A stretch of 64,000 bases of DNA, from positions 57,599,756 through 57,663,755 of the forward strand of contig NC_092876.1 of NCBI RefSeq assembly GCF_028372415.1, given 5' to 3'. Position numbers and translations under genes: made by a program. Shown piece by piece: positions 10,136 through 20,871 of the stretch (positions are counted from its first letter, which is position 1; each line of letters begins with the position of its first letter). Source of the DNA: Notamacropus eugenii (Eukaryota > Chordata > Mammalia > Diprotodontia > Macropodidae). The notes under the pieces were generated by a model that had not been told where the DNA came from, searched no databases, and saw only the letters and a program-made list of their open reading frames with translations.

Positions 10136-11779
10136 GGTAAAGCCAAGATGATAGATTCGAGGTAATTCAGCTGAATTCTTTCAACATTCACCTCCAAACT
10201 TTAAAATATGACCTCACACCAAATTTTGGAGTGGCAGAGTCAACAAAAGGTCAAGGTGAAATATTTTTTCCAGCCTAAGAAAGCTTAGGAGGTCTACAGG
10301 AGAAGTTTGTGACATCTGTCTGGAGACCAGACAAGCCCCCACAGCAACAGGGACTACCAAAACAGTGGCAGCTTTGGAAGCTCATAGGCTGCAGACAGAA
10401 AGGAGATCTGACAACTGTTCAGAAAGAGATTAGAGGAAACCCTTTGCTGGTACTGGATACAGCTGGCACCAGACTAGACAACTCTGTTGTCTACTCAGAG
10501 AGAAACACAGGCAATCAGTCACAACAGAGCAAGGGTCTTGGTCCTAGTTCCAATGCAAAGAGAGTCCTAGTGCTTGTTCCTATAGGGGACCAGGAAACAA
10601 TTCAAATACCATGGAACCACAATCAGGATCACACAAGATTTAGCAGCTTCCACATTAAAGGAGTGGAGGGCTTGGAATATGACATTCTAGAAGGCAAAGG
10701 AGCTAATACTACAACCAAGAATAACTTGCTCAGCAAAACTGAATATAATCTTTTGGGGGGAAATGAATATTCAATGAAAAAGAGGACTTTCAAAGTGTTC
10801 TTGACAAAAAGAGCAGAGCTAACTAGAAAATTTGACATTTAAACACAAGAATCAAGAGAAACATAAAAAGATAAACATGAAAGAGTAATCATATGGGACT
10901 CAGTAAAGTTGAATATCCCTACGTGGGAAAATTATACATGTAACTTCTAAGAACTTTATCATTTTTAGGACAGTCAAAAGAAGTTTACATAGACAGGGGT
11001 CATGAATGTGAGTCAATTATTTTGGCATGCTCTCCAAAAAAATGAAGTAGTAAGAAAGAGGGATGCATTGGGAGAAAGGGGAAGGGAGAGGAAGAATGAG
11101 GGATGTTTTTCATGTAAAAGAAGTCTACAAGGAAGAACTTTTACAATGGATGAGGGGAAATGGTGGGGTGGCAGACAATGCTTGAGCCTCACTATCATTA
11201 GAATTGTTCAAAAAGGGAAGAATACACACACATACACACATCTAGTTGAATATAGAAATGTAAATAACCCAATATGAAAATGGGGGAGGGGAATAATGAA
11301 AGGGAGAGCAGATTAAGGGAGGCAGTGGTTAGAGAAGGGACACGATAAAAAGAGAGAGAAAAGAAGAAACACGAAAGTGGAATGGAGAGAAGTACACAGT
11401 AATCATAATTATGAATGTGAAAAGGATGAGCTCACCCATAAAACAGACATGAATAACAAAATAGGTTAGAAACTAGAATCCAACAATACGTTTTTTATGA
11501 GACACACTTGAAGCAGAAAGATATATACAGAGTTCAAATCAGGGTCTAGAGCAGAATGTAATATGCTTCAGCTGAACTATAAAGTATAATAATCATGATC
11601 TCAGACAAACAAAAGCAAAAATGGACCTAATTAAAAGCAATAATCAAGGAACTGACATTTTCCAAAAGGTACCCTAAATAATAAAGCAATATCAAAAAAT
11701 ATATACAGAAAGTTTCTCTTATAAATTCTTCATTTCTCAGATATGTAGTGAGTATAGAATTGAATCAAATTTATAAAAA
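10136..11779 (+). mobile_element. L1-class LINE, 5' and internal part (dead)
   Basis: A block of about 1.6 kb without SINEs, in the same orientation as and contiguous with the recognisable L1 3' part that follows. It includes AATAATCATGATCTCAGAC and GAATCCAACAATACG, segments I associate with marsupial L1-like elements. Reading frames are broken throughout. The 10309-10842 frame starts at GTG and matches no L1 ORF1 motif that I can see. The family is inferred partly from contiguity. Confidence 0.6.
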
Positions 11780-12718
11780 AGAATAAGAGCCATTCCCCAA
11801 TTGATAAATGGTCAATGGATTTAAACAAGTAGTTTTCAGAAGGAAAAAAAATTAAAGCTATCGATAGTCATAAAAAATGGTCTAAATAACTTGATTAGAT
11901 AAAGGCAAAGTAAAACAACTCTGAGGTTTATAGCTGTCTCTCTGAGATACCATCTCACACGTATCAGAAATGACAAATGCTGGAAGTGATGAAGGAAAAG
12001 TACGTACATTAATGAATTGTTGTTGGAGTAGTGTACTGATCTAACCATTCTGGAGAAAAATTTGGAGCTAGACCCAAAGGGCTATAAAACTGTGCATATC
12101 CTTTGCAGTAGTACTACTACTAGATATTTATCCCAAAGAGATCAAAGAAAAATAAAAGGTTCTTATACACATAAAAATATTCATAGCATCTCTTTTTGTG
12201 GTGGCAAAGAACTAGAAATTGAGAGGATGCTCATCAGTTGAGGAATAGCTAAACAAGATGTGACATATGATTGTGATGTAGTACTATTGTACTATAACAA
12301 ATGACAAGGTAAGTGGTTTCTAAAACACATAGAAAGACCTATATTAACTGATGCACGTGAAGTGAGAACTGGGAGATTATTGTGTACAGTAAAAAGGAAT
12401 GTTGTAATGATGATCTACTATGAAATATTTGGCTACTCTGATCAATACAATGATCTAAAACAATTCCAAAGGACTCATCATGAAAAAACACTATTCACCT
12501 CCAGAGAGAGAACTGATGAATTGTGAGTGCAAATTGAAATATAATTTTCTCACTTTATTTTTCTTGTATTTTTTGAAATGTGATGGATATGGAAATATGT
12601 TTTGCATGATTTCACATTGATAATTGATCTTATATTGCTTGCTTTCTCAATGGATTGGGGAGGGGATGAGAGGGAAAGAGAATGTGGAACTCAAAATGTT
12701 TTAAAATCTTTTAAAAAG
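11780..12718 (+). mobile_element. L1-class LINE 3' part
   Basis: GCCATTCCCCAATTGATAAA, AACCATTCTGGAGAAAAAT, GGGCTATAAAACTGTGCATA and TTTTTGTGGTGGCAAAGAAC occur in canonical order. The copy ends at a GTGGAACTCAAAATG 3' terminus. It carries multiple stops and indels and no open frame survives. Confidence 0.85.
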
Positions 12719-13278
12719 TCATTATTCACAAACAAATAATCATACAACCTACTTACCAATTAAACTGGAACACCCCAAGAACATTTAAGGAGGGAATTAG
12801 GGAATGGATAACAAACAGATGAAAAATAGAAAAGATATGCCAAGACCTTTATAACAAATTATTTTTCTCCATTAATGACAATGGAGCCACCAACTAGGAT
12901 TCTGAGAATATAGTCCCTGATGGGTTACAATGGAACTAAAAACAAAACAAAGACAATAGCAACTAGACTAGAACAAGTATATAAAGAAAAGGTTTATGCT
13001 GGAAGCCATGTGTTAAGAAATTGGTTTTCAATATAGATACTTTACAAAGGAGATGAAGATAAAAATACTTATAAGTAATCACGGATTTTCTCCACAAATG
13101 CAATCAAGAAAAAAATCATTGTCTACCATATGTCTACTTTAGCCATATGCCACGTCTATAATATCTTTTGAGAACAATCTATACATATCATGATAGACAT
13201 ATTGAGGACATCCTTGCTAAATGTGTGAGAAAAGAACAAGCAAACCTTTCAAAATGACATTCTGCAGTATCATTAGGA
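12719..13278. other. No recognised feature
   Basis: AT-rich, with no SINE or LINE segment that I recognise and no coding signal. Confidence 0.4.
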
Positions 13279-13281
13279 ACA

Positions 13282-13530
13282 AGGGATAGTGGATAGAAAA
13301 CTTACTTTGGAGCTAGGAATGCCTGAGTTCAAGTCCCACCTCTGAGTCACACTGGCCACTCATGCTGGCTTTGCAAACTTTTGTAACGTCTCTGAATTCC
13401 GGGCAACTCTTTAAAGATTCTAAGTTATGGAGGAGGTACTGACCTGCATTAGTGTAGTGAGTTTCCTCATCTGGGAGTCCCCAATACTCATGAAATCACA
13501 GGTTCAGTTCCTATCTCTGTTCTTTAGCAC
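13282..13530 (+). mobile_element. Third marsupial SINE family (CAACTCTTTAAAG type)
   Basis: A tRNA-like head (GCCTGAGTTCAAGTCCCACC), then GGGCAACTCTTTAAAGATTC, GACCTGCATTAGTGTAGTG and TCATGAAATCACAGGTTCAG. A diverged relative lies at 56660-56900. Confidence 0.65.
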
Positions 13531-13795
13531 ACCACATTTTTATAAGAGAGGAAAGTTAGAAAAAAACTCATAATAGAGGTGTGCAAGTAGAAATCTATCC
13601 AAAATAAAGGAGGAAGGAGTGGGGTGAGAGTAACTGACACTAGGAACTGGTGACATATGAACTGGTGAAGACAGAGAGACAGAGAGAGGGGGAGATTTCC
13701 CAGGGAAATAAGAGGAAAAAGAGAAAAGGAAGAATTAAAGGGATGGTAATTAAAAGCAGACATTAATCTGAAGCAAAGCAAGCTCTTAGCATGTA
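13531..13795. other. Purine-rich stretch, no recognised feature
   Basis: AGAGAG and GGAGGAAGG-rich, with no repeat family identified. Confidence 0.4.
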
Positions 13796-13799
13796 CCTC

Positions 13800-14278
13800 T
13801 TTTAAAAACGGCAAAGAAGGGATGCCCCTGTCTTGGAAATGTCTGAATAAATTATGTTGTATGAATGTGATAGAATATTGTGTGGTGTAGGAAATTATGA
13901 AACGGATGGTTTCAGAGAAACCTGGGAAGACTCACATGAACTGATGCAGAGTGAAGTGAGCTTCAGAACCAGGAGAAGAATTTATACAATGACAATGTTG
14001 TAAAAGACAGAGAACTATGAAATACTTAGGAATTCTCATCAGCATAATCATACACCATTCCAGAAACCTGTTGATGAAAGATGCTATCCTTCTACTGGAA
14101 AAGAGGTGAAAGTCATCACTAGGTATTGTATTTATTTTCTGGACCTGGTCAATTTATTTTTGCTATACATATTTGTAACAGAGGTTTTATTTTTCATGCT
14201 TATTGAAGGAGGGGGGTAGAGATTACAAAGAAGAGAATGCAGAGTTTTGGTGATCAGAAAAAAAACTTAAGAGAAAAT
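13800..14278 (+). mobile_element. L1-class LINE 3' fragment
   Basis: GAAACCTGGGAAGACTCAC, TGAACTGATGCAGAGTGAAG and GAACCAGGAGAAGAATTTA match the L1 3' region. The A/G-rich 3' end is near 14260. Confidence 0.85.
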
Positions 14279-14390
14279 GTAAATCTCATTCTGTACCATT
14301 AGTCTATCACCTGTTGTGAAGAGGCAGGAAGCACACTTCATCTACAATCCTCTGGAATTCTGGTTATTCATTATACAAATTGATAAATTT

Positions 14391-14484
14391 CCTTGTCTTC
14401 CTTCCTTCCTTTCTTTCTTCATTCTTTCTTTTGTCCTTCCTTCCTCCCCCCTTCCTCCCTCATTTCTTTCTTTCTTTCCTGCTA
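14391..14484. repeat. (TTCC/TTTC)n pyrimidine tract
   Basis: Interrupted CTTCCTTCC and TTTCTTTC over about 95 bases. It creates spurious F/L/S-rich frames. Confidence 0.9.
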
Positions 14485-15160
14485 CTACTGCTTTCCTTTT
14501 CCACAGTTAATGACTTCTTTTATTTCTTGATTACTGAAAGGGAGTGTCTTGATAATGATAGATTAGCAAAGTAAAAAGCATCAGCAAAACATTTAAATTC
14601 AAAACAGATGCCAGGACTGTATGAATGTGCTTGTTTGTACATGTGGAGTTGTTAATGTTGTAAAAGCTTCTGGCCATTATAAGAGGATGGAAAACAATCG
14701 TCCCACATGGTTCAATCATTTCTTTTTCAGTCTATAACTTTGATTGACTGTTTTCAAAACAGAAAGGTATGACTTCTGATTCATGCTTCAGAATATTTAA
14801 TTATAGAGATTATCCTAGTATATGTTTTATGATGTAAAAATTTCTGTTCCAGCTCAATGTTTTCCCACATTCATTGTATTAAGAGGGACTTGTCTATAAC
14901 AAATTCCAAGATGGGAAACAATGGTTGACCAATAGTTGAAGACCATCCTATATTATTGTTGGCATATTCTATAGAATGAGTTCTCTGATGTTCGTGAAGT
15001 CTTCTCCATAGGTAGAAAGCTTTCCCATATCTCTAAAATTTCCTCCAATATGAGTTCTCTGAAGTTTAGAAAGCTCTATTCCCTAACGTGATGATATTGC
15101 TCATGGATTATACTGACAAGATTAATGAATCTTCTGGTATAGAATAAAGTATTTCTCCCT

Positions 15161-15182
15161 CCCCCCCCCCCCCCCCCCCCCC
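15161..15182. repeat. Poly-C homopolymer
   Basis: Twenty-two consecutive C residues preceded by CTCCCT. The length may be unreliable in assemblies. Confidence 0.95.
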
Positions 15183-15183
15183 G

Positions 15184-15302
15184 GAGAATGCAAACTCCTT
15201 AGAGACAGGACTATATAATTTTTGTCTTTGTACCCATCACTAGGCACGGTAACTTGCTCACAGTGAACATTCAATAATTACTTGTTGAGTTAAACTGAAA
15301 TA
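15184..15302 (+). mobile_element. LINE2 3' end
   Basis: GCAAACTCCTTAGAGACAGG, then TTTGTACCCATCACTAGGC and CATTCAATAATTACTTGTTG. Confidence 0.8.
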
Positions 15303-15310
15303 TTTTAGCA

Positions 15311-15514
15311 GAGGGGTGGGAAACCTACAGCCTCAAAATCACATGTGGCCCTCTAGGACCTCAAGTGCACTCCTTTGACTGAATCCAAACTTCCCAGAAC
15401 AAATCTCCTTAATAAAAGCATTTGTTCTATAAAACTTGAACTCCATCAAAAAGCTGCACCCAAGGACATAGAAGGCCACATGAGGCCTTAAGGTGGCAGG
15501 TTTTTCACCCCTGC
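15311..15514. mobile_element. hAT-like miniature transposon, copy B1
   Basis: A 204-bp near-palindromic element: GAGGGGTGGGAAACC at the left, TTTTTCACCCCTGC at the right, with CACATGTGGCC and GGCCACATGAGGCC inside. Identical TTAGCA hexamers flank it (15305-15310 and 15515-15520), consistent with part of an 8-bp target duplication. A sibling is at 39319-39518. No coding capacity. Confidence 0.85.
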
Positions 15515-15857
15515 TTAGCAAAAAGCCTATTGTCAATCATTATATTAATAAAGTTTCTCTCCAGCATGAATTTATTAATGTAGAGTATAAGTCCTTCATT
15601 CTGATGGAATAGCCTTAGTAAGTTGTTGACACTCATAAAAAAATATCATTCTGTTAGAGTTCTTGATGTCCTAAATCATGGATGCACTGACGATTGCTTC
15701 ATTTTTTCACATAATTGCTATTTCAGAGAGATTTAAGAGATCATGATGATCTGAGAAAGTATCCAGTCCTCAGACTTGTTGATCACATCAAGTAGACATC
15801 ATTCTTACGCTTTCTACCCAAATTAATTGTCTAATATTGAGTTAGGTTTTTCCTCTA

Positions 15858-15971
<114 letters not shown>

Positions 15972-15984
15972 TCATAGCCAGTCA

Positions 15985-16150
15985 ACATGACAAGGTAGAG
16001 CCTCAGAGTTATTTTAATTTGCATCTATTTTATTACTGATTTGGAACATTCTTTGATGTGGTTATTGATAGGTTGTATTTCTTCTTCTGAGAAATTCCTA
16101 TTCATATCCTTTGCCTATTTTTCTATTGGAGAATGAATCTTGGTCTTATG
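15985..16150 (-). mobile_element. L1-class LINE fragment
   Basis: GATGTGGTTATTGATAGGTT, then GAGAAATTCCTATTCATATC and CTTTGCCTATTTTTCTATTG. This is the complement of the L1 segment that starts at 11790. Confidence 0.75.
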
Positions 16151-16191
16151 TGTTAACAAGGATTTATTAATTAGATACATTCAGATACTAG

Positions 16192-16440
16192 ATGGCTGAG
16201 TGGATAGAACACTGGACTTGGGGTCAGAAAGTCTTGAATTCCAATTTGGCCTCAGATACTTACTAGCTATGTGGGTCAGGGCAAGTCATTTAACCTCTCT
16301 TTGCTGACTCCTCCTCATTATCAGTAATAGCAATAGCTAGCACTTACATAGAGCTTTATTAAAATTTGTGAAGCACCTTGTAAATATTGCTCATTTCCCT
16401 CCCTCAGAACAACACCGGGAGGTAGGTACTATTGATGATA
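16192..16440. mobile_element. SINE pair: tRNA-SINE head plus MIR-type fragment
   Basis: A plus head at 16192-16310 (GAGTGGATAGAACACTGGAC, CTTACTAGCTATGTGGGTCA) is followed by a minus-type fragment at 16322-16440 (TAGCACTTACATAGAGCTTT, GGGAGGTAGGTACTATTG). Confidence 0.75.
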
Positions 16441-17198
16441 ATGATGACCTATTGACCTTTGCAATATCTCTTGGATATGCCCCCTTCCCTTCTCTGGCAC
16501 TGCCACCTCTATTAGAGGCCCTCATCACCTCGTGCCTAGAATATTGCAATAGCCTGATGGTGGATCTGCCTGCCTCAGATCTTTCCCCACTCCAATCCAT
16601 CCTCCATTCAGCCACCAAAATTATTTTCCTAAAACACGTCTGACTATGACCCCCCTACTCAATAAATTCCAGTGACTCCCTATCACTTTCAGGATCAAAT
16701 GCAAAATCCTCTGTTCAGCATTCAAAACCCTTCATAACCAAACCCCTTCCTACCTTTCCAGTCTTCTTACACCTTACTCCCAGATATGTACTCTTAAATA
16801 CATTGACACTAGTCTCCTTGTTGTTCCATGAACAAGACACTCTGTCTCTTGCCTCTGGGCATTTTCTTGAGCTGTTACCCAAGCCTGGAATACTGCCCCT
16901 CTTCCAAACTACTGACCTCTTTGTCTTCCCTTAAGTCCCAACTAAAATCCCACCTTCTACAAGAAGCTTTTCTAAACCCCTTTTATTTCTAGTGCCTTCT
17001 ACTTATTAATTATTTCCTATTTCCCTGTGTATTGGTTTTTTGGTGTATATTTATTTTCATGTTGTCTCTCCCATTAGATGGCAAGCCCCTTGAGGACAGG
17101 GATTGTCTTTTGCCTCTATTTGTATCCCTAGTGCTTAGCACAGTGTCTGTCACATAGTAAGGACCTAATAAATGTTTCTTGATTGATTGATGATGAAG
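16441..17198 (+). mobile_element. LINE2 3' UTR, long fragment
   Basis: CCCTCATCACCTCGTGCCTA, TCCATTCAGCCACCAAAAT, CTATCACTTTCAGGATCAAA, TGGAATACTGCCCCTCTTC and the canonical end CCTTGAGGACAGGGATTGTC with CCTAATAAATG. About 750 bp in correct order. A remnant 91-codon frame (16368-16643) is incidental. Confidence 0.9.
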
Positions 17199-17620
17199 AA
17201 GAGGAAGAGAGGAAGAAGAAGATAATAAATGTTAATCTTTTGTGGCAAGACTCAATATCAAGGGATAAATCACATAAGTTCCAGGAGAAATCATAAATAC
17301 AGGAGCAGGACAAAATGAATTCAGACAAAAATGGTCCTGTTGCTCAAAAACCAGCCTTTGTTATAGCCTGTCCTGAATTTTCTTCCTTTTCACTTGACCT
17401 TTACTGGCTGACATTTCTTGTTCTTGAGCTGATGGCCCCTTTACATCTTTTTGACTGACACCAGTCCCCCTCCCCAAATGAGCGCTGTCATTGTTCTTCT
17501 TCAGTTTACCTGAACCAGAAATCATAGACTTTCATAAAGCCTTTCCTTGAGATTAAGAGATACACCATTAACAATAAAATAAACTTACAGAATTAAAAAA
17601 AATATGTTATCTAGTTACTA
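17199..17620. other. No recognised feature
   Basis: A short GAA/GGA-rich patch at 17192-17222, then unremarkable sequence. Confidence 0.4.
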
Positions 17621-17639
17621 AGCCAGGGAATCTAATGCT

Positions 17640-17845
17640 AAGTTGGGAAATGAAAAGAGTTTTGTACTGCTCATCAGGGAACCTGGGCTTGAGTCCAGAA
17701 TATCACATTTACCAGTCATGTGGCTATCTTTGGAGAAGTCACTTTCCTTCTGAATCTCAGTCTCCTCATATTTCCTATAGGTTTAATGTCTGTACTACTT
17801 ATCTTACTGAACTATGGGGAAGACAGTTCTTTGTAAGCCAGTACA
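17640..17845 (+). mobile_element. MIR-type SINE
   Basis: GGAACCTGGGCTTGAGTCCA, ATCTCAGTCTCCTCATATTT and a GTACTACTTATCTTAC tail. Confidence 0.65.
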
Positions 17846-18009
17846 GTGTTGCAAATTATGTGGGTGATTATTTCACTCCTAATCTGAACATTTTAGCAAC
17901 AGTATTCTTGCATCAGTGCTACATGGCAGTAAATCACAGGACACCATGATCTCATAAGAATCAAAATTGCAAATGCCCCAAATGACAGTGAATAGACAGG
18001 TGGTGTGTG

Positions 18010-18230
18010 TTAACAGGCTACAACCTATTGTCAATCATGACTTGTGCTCAAGAAGCAGAATGAGAAATAGCACGGAGGACAGATATGACTAGAAAAGAAG
18101 ATGCACAAGCTATGTAGCAGGATTGAGAGAAAACAGATGGATAGCCTGAGTTTGAACTGGACAGGCACCTGCCCAATTAAAGAATGAGAGAATGGAATTC
18201 AGCACCATGGACAGATCCACTATAGGTTTT
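18010..18230 (+). mobile_element. Possible RTE-type LINE remnant
   Basis: One frame reads DRYD-KRRCT and then RENRWIA, reminiscent of the RTE ORF2 C terminus. Highly decayed and a low-confidence call. Confidence 0.3.
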
Positions 18231-18298
18231 TGTCATTATGATCCTGAAGGGTATATAGTATTTTAAGAACTGAAAAAAATTTACATACCATTTCACTT

Positions 18299-18329
18299 CT
18301 GTGTGTGTGTGTGTGTGTGTATGTGTGTA
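18299..18329. repeat. (TG)n microsatellite
   Basis: Nearly pure TG over about 30 bases with one TA interruption. Confidence 0.95.
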
Positions 18330-18599
18330 TAATCTTACCATGAGATAAGACATGGAAAAAGAATTACAGAAATAAAAAAAATACAGTAGTTAATCCATTC
18401 ACAGGTGTTTTAAGATTCAAAGAACAATTTCTTCAAAACAATTCAATGAAGTTGTAGTAATATAGTTTAGGGAAAGAATGTCAAGTAACAGTGGTAATGG
18501 CAGGATAGGAATCTGGATCTGTGATTTCGCTGGTGGGAGGAATTCCTACCAGTGAAATTTCAACTCATTCAAATCAGAAATCCATCTGTAACTTATAAC

Positions 18600-18870
18600 C
18601 TTTTTGAGTTGCCTTGGGCATTGAGAAATTAAATAGCTCTCAAAGGGTTAAATTAATTCTGTCTCAGGAGCAGGACCTGAACTCAGGCCTTCCTGACTTC
18701 AAGATGAGCTTTCTCTTCACTAAAGCATGCTGCCTTTCAGTCCAAATATTATCCCCATTTTAGAGATGAAGACATAGTAAGTTGGTCAAAGTCACACATA
18801 AAGTGTTAAAGCTAGAATCTGAACCCAGAACTTTTAGGATGCAAGACCAGAGACCTTTTCATTGCATTAT
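18600..18870 (-). mobile_element. Two minus-strand SINE fragments
   Basis: First: CTGAACTCAGGCCTTCCTGA to ATGCTGCC. Second: CCCATTTTAGAGATGAAGAC to CTGAACCCAGAACTTT. Confidence 0.75.
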
Positions 18871-18889
18871 ATTGGAAAGGATTTTATCT

Positions 18890-19000
18890 ACTCTGGTAGA
18901 AAGAATGCCTGATGAAAAATGCTCTAAATTTCTAATAATTAGAGAAAAGCAAATTAAGAAATTCTTAGATTCTACCTCATACCCATCAGATTGGTAAAAT
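18890..19000 (+). mobile_element. L1-class LINE fragment
   Basis: AATTAGAGAAAAGCAAATTA then ACCTCATACCCATCAGATTG, the L1 segment equivalent to 11880-11970. Confidence 0.75.
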
Positions 19001-19019
19001 TGACTGGACTGGATGGTCT

Positions 19020-19540
19020 GTAACCATATAGGGGCTATTCAATTCATTTAAAGGAAAATTTATTCCTGGTCTTCTGCATTTGAGGCTCAATCCAGGAGGC
19101 CATGTCATAGCTGAGCACCTTTTCTTCCTTCTTCTCTCTTACATGTTGAAGGATGCGATTAAATTCAAGGGTAGAGGAGGGGTAAGGAGTGGAAATGAAG
19201 CTTCCTTTGACCTTCATCTCCTGTTCATCAGGGGTCTTTGATATCTTTTCATTTCAAGATTTGCCCTTGGAGAAACCCTGGGCCTCTCTAGGTGACTCCA
19301 AAGTCCTGAGAGATGAAAGGCACCTTCTCTTTACTTTGGCAGGTGAATGATGAAAGCTGAACCCTTGATGAAGGGAAGGGAGCTTTCATGGACATCTGAA
19401 GATTTCTAGTTTGCGGCTAGTTAGCTTCCTCCCTGGTAATGGGTTTAGGTTGTATTGGGAGGACTCTTTTACCTCTGAGAGATGTGATAATCCAGAAACA
19501 GGAAAATCCCAAGATCATATTGTCCAGCCCCCCTAGCTTT
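19020..19540. other. No recognised feature
   Basis: Single-copy looking sequence with no coding potential that I can support. Confidence 0.4.
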
Positions 19541-19545
19541 CTAGT

Positions 19546-19925
19546 ATCATAGACCTAATGCTGGAAGGGACCTTAGAGGCAGTTATTTGGCTCAATGAAT
19601 AGATCGCTGTACTTGATGTCAGGAAGACCTGAACTCAAATCCTGCCTCAGGTACCATGCCATTTCACCTCTGTCTCCCTCAGCTTCTTCATATATAAGAT
19701 GGGGATAATAATAGTACCTACCCGAAAAGGTTAATTGTGTAGATAACATGTGATATTTATAAAGCACTTGGCAAACCTTAAAATACAATATGAAAACCAG
19801 TGATTATTAGCTATTACTACCCAGTGCAAATGCCTTATTCTATGGAATAAGGAAACTGAGGCCCCGGGACATTGAGAGACTTGTCCAAAGTAATAAAAGG
19901 ACAGAGGTAATTCAGTATTCTTTCC
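19546..19925 (-). mobile_element. MIR3 split by a nested SINE
   Basis: The left part (GCTGGAAGGGACCTTAGAGG) ends near 19582 and the right part resumes near 19823 (GAATAAGGAAACTGAGGCCC). The SINE at 19583-19822 lies between them. Confidence 0.75.
19583..19822 (+). mobile_element. MIR-type SINE nested in MIR3
   Basis: AATGAATAGATCGCTGTACT, GACCTGAACTCAAATCCTGC and GATAATAATAGTACCTACC, ending TTATTAGCTATTACTAC. Full length. Confidence 0.85.
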
Positions 19926-20206
19926 ATTATATATACTTCAAACCCTACTTCCAAATCATGCCAATGAATGGCATATGGATCTAAGATAGAAATTCCATAG
20001 CCTTATGACCTTATCCATGCCCATGTCTGACCACCTTCATTGTAAGAAAGCCATTTCCTCATGGAGTGCCCCAATGTCCAATTATGAACCTTCAGAGAGG
20101 GAGGAGTAAATATTGTCTCTTTTCAGAGATTTCTCTTTTCAGGGAGTATACTGTAAAAAGTCATAGACATTGTTATGGTGGATGGTGGAGAAGCTGGGAA
20201 TAGAAT

Positions 20207-20208
<2 letters not shown>

Positions 20209-20242
<34 letters not shown>

Positions 20243-20256
20243 AGTGTGTGTGTGTG
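20209..20256. repeat. (TG)n microsatellite
   Basis: TG with a TATGAG interruption. Confidence 0.95.
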
Positions 20257-20413
20257 ACACATATACATGTTTGTATCCTCATCTCCTCCATTATCCTGAG
20301 GGATGTCCAGGGCAGGACTTTGCCTCTTTACTTAGACTGGAGGTCTTCTTATAGCAGATGCCAAATCCACCTTTTCTCTTTACTTTTCACAATGACTAGA
20401 GTGGGGGTTTACA

Positions 20414-20545
20414 ACCCAATACAATCAATATTTATTAAGCCCTATATGTGCCAGGCACTGTGCTAAGTGCCAGGGATACAATTAATAAACAGAAATACAA
20501 TTTCTGATCTCAAGCAAGCTAACAGTCTAAAGGGGGGAAAACACA
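20414..20545 (-). mobile_element. LINE2 3'-end fragment
   Basis: CAATCAATATTTATTAAGCC, GTGCCAGGCACTGTGCTAAG and CAAGCAAGCTAACAGTCTAA. Confidence 0.85.
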
Positions 20546-20689
20546 GAAGGAGGTGGGAAAGGGGCAGGGAACACCAGGGGTACCCAGCTCAGGGGTATCT
20601 TGTTCTGAGATGAAACTGGGCAGAACAGCAGATGTAAAGTGGAGTGAGTTTACAGGAAACTGACAGATCAATGGAGTCAATGTGGTGAA

Positions 20690-20868
20690 GTAAAAGAAGC
20701 ACTGGGGATGAGGGGCAGGAAGGTGGCTGAGAGAGGGGTAGAACAGAAGACAAAGACCTGTGTCCTCTTCCAGTTCTGGCAGAGACACAAAATTTGATTT
20801 TGAGCAAATCTCTCTGGGCCACTATTTCTACATCTCTGAAATAAGGGCTTTGAACAGAGTGATGTCTC
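20690..20868 (+). mobile_element. MIR3 fragment between LINE2 pieces
   Basis: TGAGCAAATCTCTCTGGGCC, TTTCTACATCTCTGAAATAA and GAACAGAGTGATGTCTCAG. Confidence 0.6.
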
Positions 20869-20871
20869 AGA

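Noticed and set aside
10309..10842. 177-codon plus frame within the LINE block
   Set aside because: It starts at GTG, has no L1 ORF1 or other domain that I can see, and lies in a degraded repeat.
16368..16643. 91-codon plus frame
   Set aside because: It overlaps the LINE2 3' UTR; the apparent peptide matches the usual translated LINE2 tail.
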